Shown here: one piece after another, positions 1-6,965 of the stretch
Layout: each line of letters begins with the position of its first letter
How positions within the stretch are numbered: the first letter of the stretch is position 1
Assembly (NCBI GenBank): GCA_964424205.1
Contig: CAYRIF010000075.1
Location: 1 to 13,689, forward strand
Length of the DNA: 13,689 nt
From: CAYRIF01 sp964424205
GTDB taxonomy: Bacteria > Bacteroidota > Bacteroidia > Cytophagales > Cyclobacteriaceae
Direction of reading: 5' to 3'
Translations under genes and position numbers: made by a program
Notes under the pieces: generated by a model
The model's database searches: none
Told to the model about the DNA's origin: nothing
The model's input: the letters and a program-made list of their open reading frames with translations, nothing else

Positions 1-289
1 CATCGAGGTAAAAGAAGATTTTGAAATATTCGTACCACAAATGTTTGAGCCTAACAGCAGTACCAATAACATAGTTAAAGTAAATACCATTGGTATTAAA
101 AATGTGGTATTCAAAATATATAACAGAAGCAACAAGGAAATATTTTCTACAACAGATGGCAGCATCGGGTGGGACGGAAAGTATAACGGGACAGTACAAA
201 ACATGGACTCCTATGTATATGTTGTCATTGCTGAAACGTATGCTGGCACAAAAATAACAAGAAAGGGAAGTATTCAACTAGTAAGATAA
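1..289 (+). CDS. C-terminal end of a secreted protein with a type B (gliding-motility-associated) T9SS sorting domain; 5' partial
   Basis: The reading frame is open from base 2 to the TAA at 287-289, giving 95 residues whose beginning lies outside the window. The visible part matches the CHU_C / gliding-motility-associated C-terminal domain: FVPQMFEP near the start (family pattern VPNaFsPN), then the FKIYNR strand (family FxIFNRWG), GWDGKYNG, a YVYVV strand, and the closing KGSIQLVR. In this family the domain is the signal that carries large secreted proteins, often adhesins, through the type IX secretion system, and type B signals depend on a PorP/SprF-family partner. Such a partner follows 21 nt downstream, which supports both calls. 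The size and function of the full protein cannot be told. The usual NRWG is NRSN here, a mild divergence. Confidence 0.85.
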   Translation, partial: IEVKEDFEIFVPQMFEPNSSTNNIVKVNTIGIKNVVFKIYNRSNKEIFSTTDGSIGWDGKYNGTVQNMDSYVYVVIAETYAGTKITRKGSIQLVR

Positions 290-310
290 AGGGGAAGGAA
301 GAAAATTAAC

Positions 311-1324
311 ATGAGAAAAGCACTACTACTATTACTACTACTTATTGTCATGCTGAGTCATCAGTCTGTGGCACAGGATCCCTATTTTTCACAATTTTAT
401 AACTCACCGTTAACAATCAATCCTGCACTTACTGGTATTTCATTTGGCAATATCAGAGCGGGCATTCATTATAGAAATCATTTATCATCTGTGGATCCAT
501 TTCAAACCTATGCTTTTTCGTTTGATATGTCATTGTTTGAAAAAAATAAAAATAATAATTTTGGAGGAGTAGGACTAGTAGTCATGAACGATGAATCAGG
601 TGTCGGGTTAAAAAATCTAAAATCGATGTTTTCTTTTGCTTATCATAAGTCCGTAGGCAACAATCAAAATCAATATATCTCTCTCGGCGCTCAGGCAGGA
701 ATTGACCAAACAAACCTTGGATTGAGTAGTTTATCGACCCAAAACCAATGGGTATCAGGCAGCGGTTACAATCCTGATCTTCCGCAAGGAGGTGATTATT
801 CAAATGAAAGTGTTTTAAATCTAGATTTTCAGGCAGGTATTTTATGGTATGCCTTTTTAGGTAAAAAATCTACCCTATTTGCTGGAGGTTCTGTTTTTCA
901 TATTACCGAACCGAATAAATCATTGACAGGTGAAGATTCTAAATTGGCAAGAAGGTATGTTTTCCATACTGGTGGTAAATTTGGCATCAGCAAGAGGGTA
1001 AGCATCATTCCTAATTTTGTTTTTATGCAACAAAACTCATTCCGTGTTATCAATACAGGCGTTTTTGCAGAATATGACCTTTCGACAAAACACGAAAATA
1101 AAGTATTCTCCATTGGTGGGTGGGTGAGAAACCTCGATGCCGTTATCATTACAACTGGCTTTGAATTTCAAAAAGTGAGCATCGGATTAAGTTATGATAT
1201 GATAATAAGTGATTTGAAAGATTTTGCAAGAAAAGGAGGACTAGAAATCAGCTTGGTGTACACATTCAAAAAGAATATTACCAATAGCGCTAAATTACGT
1301 GCCAACCCTAGTCCAAAACTATAA
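311..1324 (+). CDS. PorP/SprF family type IX secretion system outer-membrane protein
   Basis: This 337-residue protein has a clear signal peptide (MRK, then a leucine-rich core, cleavage probably after SVA at about residue 21). The mature protein starts DPYFSQFYNSPLTINPALTG, the signature of the PorP/SprF family, whose members are predicted outer-membrane beta-barrels. The remainder alternates Gly/aromatic beta strands and ends in a basic tail. Family members either belong to the T9SS core (PorP) or help secrete and attach a specific type B substrate (SprF with SprB in Flavobacterium). Position directly behind a type B sorting domain favours the SprF-like substrate-specific role, by inference. 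A purine-rich stretch (GGGGAAGGA) lies about 10 nt before the ATG, unusually Shine-Dalgarno-like for this phylum. The stop codon overlaps the next ATG by one base (TAATG), suggesting translational coupling. Confidence 0.9.
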   Translation: MRKALLLLLLLIVMLSHQSVAQDPYFSQFYNSPLTINPALTGISFGNIRAGIHYRNHLSSVDPFQTYAFSFDMSLFEKNKNNNFGGVGLVVMNDESGVGLKNLKSMFSFAYHKSVGNNQNQYISLGAQAGIDQTNLGLSSLSTQNQWVSGSGYNPDLPQGGDYSNESVLNLDFQAGILWYAFLGKKSTLFAGGSVFHITEPNKSLTGEDSKLARRYVFHTGGKFGISKRVSIIPNFVFMQQNSFRVINTGVFAEYDLSTKHENKVFSIGGWVRNLDAVIITTGFEFQKVSIGLSYDMIISDLKDFARKGGLEISLVYTFKKNITNSAKLRANPSPKL

Positions 1325-4179
1325 TGAAGATGAATAAATTAATACTGACCATAATTTTCATTATACTTTGTGCGGTAAGCATAGAGGCGCAGAATATCAA
1401 AAGATTCAGAGATCTTTCTAATGAATATACTTTGGAAGAAAAACAAGGCATCGCCAATGCACTATTCAACTCAGGAAAATACTATGGAGCGATCGATTAT
1501 TACAATCAAATACTTGCAGAAGATAAAGAAGATACGCACGCCAAATACCAACTGGCAGAATCCTACAGGAATCTAAGATACTATGAGCAAGCAGCAGCTA
1601 GTTATGCGGCAATTCCAACGGACAGCAAAGAATTTCCGCTGGCTGTATTTTGGAAAGGAATGATGCTAAAAGCGGTTGGAAATTATGATGCCGCTAGTGA
1701 TACCTATAAAAAATTCATCCTTAACAACCCTGAAAACCAAACAGAAAAAATTGAGCAAGCAAAAGCTAAAATAAAATCTTGTGTAGTTGCAAAACAAATA
1801 CTTGCCAATAGAAGCAACATAACACTTACGTCCAAAACTATGACTAGCGGCAAGACTGCTTTTGGCGTCACAGACTTTGATGACACTCAAATTATTTATA
1901 CAGGTATAAAGGAGTTGACCGTACAAAAAAAGGAAAAATTAGAAACATTCACCGGTGAATATGATACCATTTATGTCAATAGACTATTTAAAGGAATTAT
2001 TTCAAATCAGGGCATTTCAAATAAACAAAGTATTAACATCAAGCCAGATTCTAAATACTGGAGTCTCGGTAGTGCCTCTTTTTCTCCTGATAAGAAAAAA
2101 CTGTACTATACTGTTTGTAAAACAGTAGGTGCAAATAATGACTGTCAAATTTATTATAGCAAAAGAAAATCAGACAACTCGTGGTCTAATCCAGTAAAAC
2201 TTAGTGAGCCGGTCAATAGCGTAGGATACTCCTCTAAACATCCCAATGTAATTGCTGACACAGAAGGCGGAGAAATTCTATTTTTCTCTTCTAACAAGAT
2301 TGGTGGACAAGGTGGCTTCGATCTTTGGTACTCCAAAATAGATATCGAGGGAAACATTAAATATGCCTACAATCTAGGAAAATCTGTGAATACTTCACAA
2401 GATGAAATCACCCCGTCATACAACGAAAAATCAGGCAATCTATTCTTCAGTTCAAACGGACACCCAGGACTTGGTCAATATGATGTTTTCATGGTTAAAA
2501 TGAATTTACAAAATAAGGTTGGTAAAATATACAATTTAGGGTCACCAGTAAATAGCAGCGCTGACGACACCTACTTCAACATTTCAAATAACCCTACACA
2601 AGGATACTTAGCGTCAAACAGATCAAATAATGATGTTGATTCAAGTGCCACCTGTTGCGACAGGCTATACACCTTAGGATTTGAGGCACCATTTACTTAT
2701 AAAAAGCTACCCAACCATGTAACCGAGATCAAAGGTTTTGGAGAAAATGATGCTTATTTTAAACTTTTTAACGAACCATTTACCTACAGATTCCTCGAAG
2801 GCTCATTTGATTACGCAGATTTGATGGAAATTGATGACATCAGTATCAATGGTAGTTTGATTAAAGATAACAAAGCAGTTGCCAACAAAAAGGTTTTACT
2901 GGTAGACGAGAATGGCAAAATTCTGGACAGTACAATTTCCGACAGTGAAGGAAGTTTTGAATTCAAAAAACTACCTACCGACATAAAATACCATGTCATG
3001 CTGGCAGAGCAGGATAATGATATGACTGTCTTGATAGACTTTAAAGATAAAGGTGGAAACATTGTCGAAAGCATAAACTCGGAAGACAATAAAGATTTCT
3101 TTAGGTATAATACATTGGCATATCAATCTTCAGGAAATATGCTCATGAATGAAGATGATATTTCAATTTCAGGAAGTTTATTAGACAACAACAGACCCGC
3201 TGCCAACAAAAAGGTTTTCTTGGTGGATGAGCATGGAAAAGTTATTGATACCGCCATATCAGATGATGAAGGGAATTTTACTTTCAAAAAACTACCTGCA
3301 GATAAGAATTATAGCGTTTTGCTTGATGAAAATGATAGTGATATGAGTGTCATGATTGACTTCAAAGACAGCAACGGGAAAGTTACAAAAACGCTTAATT
3401 CCACTGACAACAAGGACTTTTTCAAGTATAATGCACTGGCATTTGAATCAGCTGAAAGTTCATATATGGATGAACACGATGTCTCCATACGTGGAAGTCT
3501 ATTGGCTGACAACAAACCCGCCGCCAATAAAACGGTACTGCTTGTAGATGCTGATGGCAATGTGGTTGACACGGCTGTCTCAGATGATGAAGGTAACTTT
3601 ACCTTTAAGACTTTACCCTATAGCAAGGATTACAAAATTGTATTGGATGAAAGTGATGCAGGAATGAGTATCGCATTAAATTACAAAAATAATAAAGGGG
3701 AGACTGTAAAAGAAGTCACTGCTGCTACAGACAAAAATATGTTTAGGTATAAAAATCTTGATACCTATGCGTCACATTTGGCACTTGATTCCCAAAATGA
3801 CAACTCTAAAATAAAACTGTCAAGCAAAGAAATTAATGACTTAAGAAAAAACATCAAATGGCTGATGACCTATTCTGACTATGAGGAATTACATAACACC
3901 TATCAAACAGCGTTGACAGACTTCATAAATTTAAGGGTACAAATTGGTGCTTATTCTAAGCCAAAAGCTAATTTGTTTAAAAATATTACTACTTTAGGGC
4001 AAATTGATAAAGAGCAAGTGAAAAGTCTTACAAAATACTTGGTTGGTAATTTTGATGACCTTCATAAAGCAGAAATATTAAGAAAAAAAGCAATTAAAGC
4101 GGGCATTTCGGACGCATTTATAGCAGTTTACCACAATGGCACGAGAATTGCAATACTGTTATATCAAAGAGGATATTAG
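1324..4179 (+). CDS. PorE-like TPR / PD40 beta-propeller / regulatory-like repeat protein ending in a SPOR-like domain
   Basis: A 951-residue exported protein with a signal peptide (residues 1-22, ending IEAQ; there is no Cys at the cleavage site, so it is not an obvious lipoprotein). TPR-like helices cover about 42-138. A PD40/WD40-like propeller covers about 180-470, with blades such as SFSPDKKKLYYT (253-264) and repeated LFFSSN motifs. Three carboxypeptidase-regulatory-like modules follow at 504-610, 611-717 and 718-824, each exactly 107 residues. The C-terminus (about 869-951) has VQIGAYSKP (872-880), KYLVGNF, a helix rich in Ala/Lys, then DAFIAVYHNGTRI, which fits a SPOR peptidoglycan-binding domain. 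PorE (PG1058 of Porphyromonas gingivalis) has the same order of TPR, propeller and regulatory domain but ends in an OmpA-type domain. I infer an envelope protein linking the PorP/SprF barrel to the cell wall. The domain order is seen in the sequence; the SPOR call rests on motif likeness only. Confidence 0.85.
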   Translation: MKMNKLILTIIFIILCAVSIEAQNIKRFRDLSNEYTLEEKQGIANALFNSGKYYGAIDYYNQILAEDKEDTHAKYQLAESYRNLRYYEQAAASYAAIPTDSKEFPLAVFWKGMMLKAVGNYDAASDTYKKFILNNPENQTEKIEQAKAKIKSCVVAKQILANRSNITLTSKTMTSGKTAFGVTDFDDTQIIYTGIKELTVQKKEKLETFTGEYDTIYVNRLFKGIISNQGISNKQSINIKPDSKYWSLGSASFSPDKKKLYYTVCKTVGANNDCQIYYSKRKSDNSWSNPVKLSEPVNSVGYSSKHPNVIADTEGGEILFFSSNKIGGQGGFDLWYSKIDIEGNIKYAYNLGKSVNTSQDEITPSYNEKSGNLFFSSNGHPGLGQYDVFMVKMNLQNKVGKIYNLGSPVNSSADDTYFNISNNPTQGYLASNRSNNDVDSSATCCDRLYTLGFEAPFTYKKLPNHVTEIKGFGENDAYFKLFNEPFTYRFLEGSFDYADLMEIDDISINGSLIKDNKAVANKKVLLVDENGKILDSTISDSEGSFEFKKLPTDIKYHVMLAEQDNDMTVLIDFKDKGGNIVESINSEDNKDFFRYNTLAYQSSGNMLMNEDDISISGSLLDNNRPAANKKVFLVDEHGKVIDTAISDDEGNFTFKKLPADKNYSVLLDENDSDMSVMIDFKDSNGKVTKTLNSTDNKDFFKYNALAFESAESSYMDEHDVSIRGSLLADNKPAANKTVLLVDADGNVVDTAVSDDEGNFTFKTLPYSKDYKIVLDESDAGMSIALNYKNNKGETVKEVTAATDKNMFRYKNLDTYASHLALDSQNDNSKIKLSSKEINDLRKNIKWLMTYSDYEELHNTYQTALTDFINLRVQIGAYSKPKANLFKNITTLGQIDKEQVKSLTKYLVGNFDDLHKAEILRKKAIKAGISDAFIAVYHNGTRIAILLYQRGY
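2833..3795 (+). repeat. Three tandem 321-nt (107-residue) regulatory-like modules inside the PorE-like gene
   Basis: Units start at 2833, 3154 and 3475 and align without gaps at a period of 321 nt. Each begins (D/H)D(I/V)SIxGSL and contains NKxVxLVD, SDxEGxFxFKxLP, and a closing (F/M)F(R/K)Y about 90 residues in. By hand count, units 1 and 2 share about 62 of 107 residues. Unit 3 is more diverged at its end. At the DNA level only short runs are identical, such as GCCAACAAAAAGGTTTT in units 1 and 2, so the duplications look old and not recent slippage products. The fold suggested is the carboxypeptidase-regulatory-like / CnaB-like beta-sandwich. Confidence 0.85.
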
Positions 4180-4190
4180 TTTATTAGAAA

Positions 4191-4763
4191 GTGAAAAATA
4201 ACATTTTTAAGCATATCATGACAAGTATAAAGCGCCCAGGAAGGGTAGCCGTGCTGTTATTATTAATGTTTATTGTTTCCGCTTCCACCCCTAAAATAAT
4301 GCGTGCTGTAGACACACACGCAAAGGTGAAAACAATATTTATCTATAACTTCTCTAAATATATAGAATGGCCAGTAGCCATGCATGAAGGTGATTTTGTG
4401 ATAGGTGTGTACGGTGATTATCCAGCCATCTATGAAGAGTTAACCAAAATGGCGCGCACAAAAAAAGTAGGAAGTCAAAACTTTAAGATTGTTAAATATA
4501 ATTCGATTAGTGACATCAAAAAATGTCACATATTATATATTGTAAGAGATAGAAGCAAAGAATTACCTAAAGTAATTGCAAAACTAAGGGGTAAAAACAC
4601 ACTGATTGTTACAGATAGTGAGGGGTTGGCGAGAAGAGGAGCTGCAATCAATTTTTACAACTTTCAGAGCAAGCAGCGGATGGAAATCAACCCTAAAAAC
4701 ATACAAAAATACAAACTAAAGGTAAGTGGTCAATTATTGGCCTTATCAAAAGTAATTAAATAA
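4191..4763 (+). CDS. YfiR family (DUF4154) periplasmic protein
   Basis: A protein of 190 residues with an N-terminal hydrophobic segment (about 18-32) that would serve as signal peptide or anchor. The YfiR/DUF4154 pattern runs from about 46 to 187: KTIFIYNFSKYIEWP near the start, FVIGVYGD, then KKCHILYIV, LIVTDSEGLARRGAAINF and a closing hydrophobic LKVSGQLLALSKV. In Pseudomonas, YfiR is a periplasmic repressor of the diguanylate cyclase YfiN. No GGDEF partner is visible here, so that role should not be assumed. The start is uncertain: the GTG at 4191 lies 11 nt after the previous stop, while an in-frame ATG at 4218 gives a cleaner signal peptide (MTSIKRPGRVAVLLLL). The stop overlaps the next ATG by one base. 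Only one Cys (112) remains in the domain, so the disulfides of Pseudomonas YfiR are not conserved. Confidence 0.85.
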   Translation: MKNNIFKHIMTSIKRPGRVAVLLLLMFIVSASTPKIMRAVDTHAKVKTIFIYNFSKYIEWPVAMHEGDFVIGVYGDYPAIYEELTKMARTKKVGSQNFKIVKYNSISDIKKCHILYIVRDRSKELPKVIAKLRGKNTLIVTDSEGLARRGAAINFYNFQSKQRMEINPKNIQKYKLKVSGQLLALSKVIK

Positions 4764-5647
4764 TGAATATTAGAGTTTTCATATCGCTTATCATACTTAC
4801 ACTTTCAACGGTAGTTGCAAAGGCGCAAACTAGCGTGTTGCAAGATGCAATGCTATATTATGAAAAAGGCGAATTAGACAAGGCTCAATCTAATATTGAC
4901 ATTGCTATTAAAAACAAAAAATTGAAAAAAGATCCTACAGCTTGGTATTTAAGAGGATTTATATATAAGGATATTTACAAGAAAAATCCTGCTGCTGACT
5001 CACTTTCTGAAACAAGAGACACATCAGTGAATGCCTTCTTGAAATTATTGACATTTGACGATACAGAAAAATATCAGAAAGATTGTCAGAGCAATTTCAA
5101 ATTCTTAGCATCCACCTATTATAACGATGCGATTAGAACACTTGAAAAAGGAAAATTTAAGCAATCATTGAAGTTTTATAACTCATTTGAAAATACATTG
5201 TTTCATGCCAAAGACACGAGTATCAACTTGAAGCAGTATGAAATAAATTATTACTTGTCTAAAGGCTCTAAGTATTCGGAATTGTATAAAAAGGACAGTA
5301 AAAAAGAATACCTAAACAAAGCCATAAAAGCTTACAACTTTGTCATTGCAAAAGACGCAGAAAACGTTAAAGCCAACTATAACCTAGGGGTGATTTATTA
5401 TAATGAGGCGGTTGCCATTATTAACAATGTCGATTACGGTGATGAAATTGATTTAGTAGCATTTTCGCAATTAGAAGATAAATCAATTAATCTTTTCAAG
5501 CAGTCATTGCCGTTCATGGAACGCGCTTATCAAAAAGATCCTAAGAATAGGGACACGTTGCAAGGATTAGCTGGAATCCATTTCGGACTTAGAAATATGG
5601 ATAAATCTAATGAGTTCAAAGAAAAACTAGCAGCACTTGACAAATAA
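4763..5647 (+). CDS. Exported tetratricopeptide-repeat protein
   Basis: A 294-residue protein starting with a signal peptide (MNIRVFISLIILTLS, cleavage probably after AKA at about 21). TPR-like helix pairs are visible near the start (AMLYYEKGELDKAQSNIDIAI, then WYLRGFIYKDI) and in the last third (YLNKAIKAYNFVIAKDAENVKANYNLGVIYYNEA, then FMERAYQKDPKNRDTLQGLAGIHFGL). The middle is helical and lysine-rich. TPR domains bind other proteins, and as the last gene of this operon it probably acts in the periplasm with the PorE-like or YfiR-like proteins; that is inference. The start ATG overlaps the preceding stop, so it is very likely co-translated. No lipoprotein Cys, catalytic motif or membrane segment beyond the signal peptide is visible. 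A strong hairpin follows 9 nt after the stop. Confidence 0.8.
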   Translation: MNIRVFISLIILTLSTVVAKAQTSVLQDAMLYYEKGELDKAQSNIDIAIKNKKLKKDPTAWYLRGFIYKDIYKKNPAADSLSETRDTSVNAFLKLLTFDDTEKYQKDCQSNFKFLASTYYNDAIRTLEKGKFKQSLKFYNSFENTLFHAKDTSINLKQYEINYYLSKGSKYSELYKKDSKKEYLNKAIKAYNFVIAKDAENVKANYNLGVIYYNEAVAIINNVDYGDEIDLVAFSQLEDKSINLFKQSLPFMERAYQKDPKNRDTLQGLAGIHFGLRNMDKSNEFKEKLAALDK

Positions 5648-5656
5648 ACTCATATA

Positions 5657-5687
5657 ACTTTCCAAAAGTTTAAAACTTTTGGAAAGT
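5657..5687 (+). terminator. Perfect inverted repeat after the + strand operon, probable 3'-end hairpin
   Basis: Two perfectly complementary 15-nt arms (5657-5671 and 5673-5687) surround a single central base, giving a long stem that would open to a small loop. It starts 9 nt after the stop of the TPR gene. It is followed by CTC and an A-run, not a T-run, so it is not a classical intrinsic terminator on the + strand. It could stop or stabilise the 3' end of the transcript. Confidence 0.55.
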
Positions 5688-5690
5688 CTC

Positions 5691-5727
5691 AAAAAAAAAT
5701 CGACCACAATTAAAATTGTGGTCGATT
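5691..5727 (-). terminator. Rho-independent terminator of the cold-shock gene
   Basis: Perfect 14-nt arms at 5698-5711 and 5714-5727 (core CGACCACAATT) form a hairpin. Read on the minus strand it is followed directly by nine T residues (the A-run 5691-5699 on the + strand). It lies about 30 nt beyond the stop of the minus-strand cold-shock gene. Stem plus U-tract is the textbook intrinsic terminator and would also end the glycan operon if transcription reads through from fcl. Confidence 0.85.
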
Positions 5728-5757
5728 AGCATTAAACTCTTATGTATTTTCAGCTGC

Positions 5758-5949
5758 TTAAGCTACTTTTACATTGATAGCGTTTAAGCCTTTTTTACCT
5801 TCAGTTACTTCATACTCTACTGTATCTCCTTCATTGATTTCATCAATCAATCCAGAAACATGTACGAAATATTCTTGGTTTGACTCACTGTCAATAATGA
5901 AACCAAATCCCTTTGCATTGTTGAAAAACTTTACTGTACCTTTATTCAT
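5758..5949 (-). CDS. Cold-shock domain protein (Csp family)
   Basis: A complete 63-residue single cold-shock domain: MNKGTVKFFN start, RNP1 KGFGFI at 13-18, RNP2 YFVHVS at 27-32, and the closing KKGLNAINVKV. Csp proteins are small five-strand beta-barrels that bind single-stranded RNA and DNA in the cytoplasm and melt RNA structure. The usual VKWFN tryptophan is Phe, common in this phylum. It lies 75 nt downstream of fcl on the same strand, so it may be read through from the glycan operon or have its own promoter. A partial -7 box (TACCTTTA on the minus strand, 5978-5985, 7 of 8 to TAnnTTTG) lies about 30 nt before the ATG without a good -33 box. The long leader typical of enterobacterial cspA does not fit in the gap. 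A clear terminator follows. Confidence 0.95.
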   Translation of the reverse strand: MNKGTVKFFNNAKGFGFIIDSESNQEYFVHVSGLIDEINEGDTVEYEVTEGKKGLNAINVKVA

Positions 5950-6024
5950 TGTAATATTGTTTTGATTATAATTTACGTAAAGGTAGTATTTATAATATGA
6001 TATCTCAGTTTTTTAGATAAAATC

Positions 6025-6957
6025 TCATATAATACTTTCCCAATCCACCCCTTCATATACACTGCTGATACCATCCTTCAGTTTAATATTATAGTGCCAC
6101 CCCGCTTCTTTTAGTATGCTTACGTCCATTAATTTACGTGGCGTCCCATCTGGTTTTGTGGCATCAAATTTCAATTCACCCTCATAACCTACAATTGATT
6201 TGATTAACGTCGCCAACTCCTTGATGCTCACATCTGTACCAGTGCCTACGTTGACAAATTGCGCCTCATCATAGCTTTGCAACAAAAAATAACAGGCTGC
6301 TGCCATATCATCTACATGCAGAAATTCACGTTTCGGCGAACCAGTCCCCCAAATTTCTACAGCAGGTTGATGCGCCACTTTTGCAGTATGAAATTTTCTT
6401 AGTAACGCAGGCAACACATGTGAGTTTTGCAAGTCATAATTATCATTCGGCCCATACAGATTAGTAGGCATCGCCGAGATGAAATTACACCCATATTGAC
6501 TTCTGTACGCTTCGCACATTTTTATGCCCGAAATCTTAGCAATGGCATAGGGTTCATTGGTGGATTCCAGTAGTCCAGTTAGTAAATATTCCTCTTTTAA
6601 CGGTTGCGGCGCCATTTTAGGGTAAATACATGAAGATCCTAAAAACAATAATTTCTTCACATCATTGCGATAACTCTGATGAATCACATTATTTTGAATC
6701 ATCAAATTATCATACAAGAATTCTGCTCGATAAATATTATTTGCTTGTATCCCTCCGACCTTTGCCGCTGCCAATACTACAATATCCGGTTTTTCAGATT
6801 CGAAAAATGCTTCTACTTCTTGCTGATTTCTAAGGTCTAATTCTGATGATGTTCGTAACACAAAATTTTCAAACCCTTCACTTTTCAGCTTCCTTAAAAT
6901 GGCGGAACCGACCATTCCACGGTGACCAGCAATGTATATTTTATCTTCTTTTTTCAC
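6025..6957 (-). CDS. fcl: GDP-L-fucose synthase (GDP-4-keto-6-deoxy-D-mannose 3,5-epimerase/4-reductase)
   Basis: A 310-residue short-chain dehydrogenase/reductase-type enzyme that turns GDP-4-keto-6-deoxymannose into GDP-L-fucose with NADPH. The nucleotide-binding motif GHRGMVG is at 11-17. The catalytic set is complete: S108 and C110 in GSSCIYP, Y137 and K141 in YAIAK, and H180 in NSHVLPALLRKFH, each one residue offset from E. coli Fcl (S107, C109, Y136, K140, H179). The NLYGPNDNYD substrate loop is also present. The start codon is GTG (6955-6957), 8 nt after the gmd stop; the next in-frame Met is inside the nucleotide-binding motif, so GTG is the only sensible start. It works directly after Gmd in the pathway. 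Confidence 0.96.
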   Translation of the reverse strand: MKKEDKIYIAGHRGMVGSAILRKLKSEGFENFVLRTSSELDLRNQQEVEAFFESEKPDIVVLAAAKVGGIQANNIYRAEFLYDNLMIQNNVIHQSYRNDVKKLLFLGSSCIYPKMAPQPLKEEYLLTGLLESTNEPYAIAKISGIKMCEAYRSQYGCNFISAMPTNLYGPNDNYDLQNSHVLPALLRKFHTAKVAHQPAVEIWGTGSPKREFLHVDDMAAACYFLLQSYDEAQFVNVGTGTDVSIKELATLIKSIVGYEGELKFDATKPDGTPRKLMDVSILKEAGWHYNIKLKDGISSVYEGVDWESII

Positions 6958-6965
6958 TTGGTTTT

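Noticed and set aside
5774..5965. 63-codon open frame on the + strand over the cold-shock gene
   Set aside because: The opposite strand carries both RNP motifs of a complete cold-shock domain, so the + frame is a shadow.
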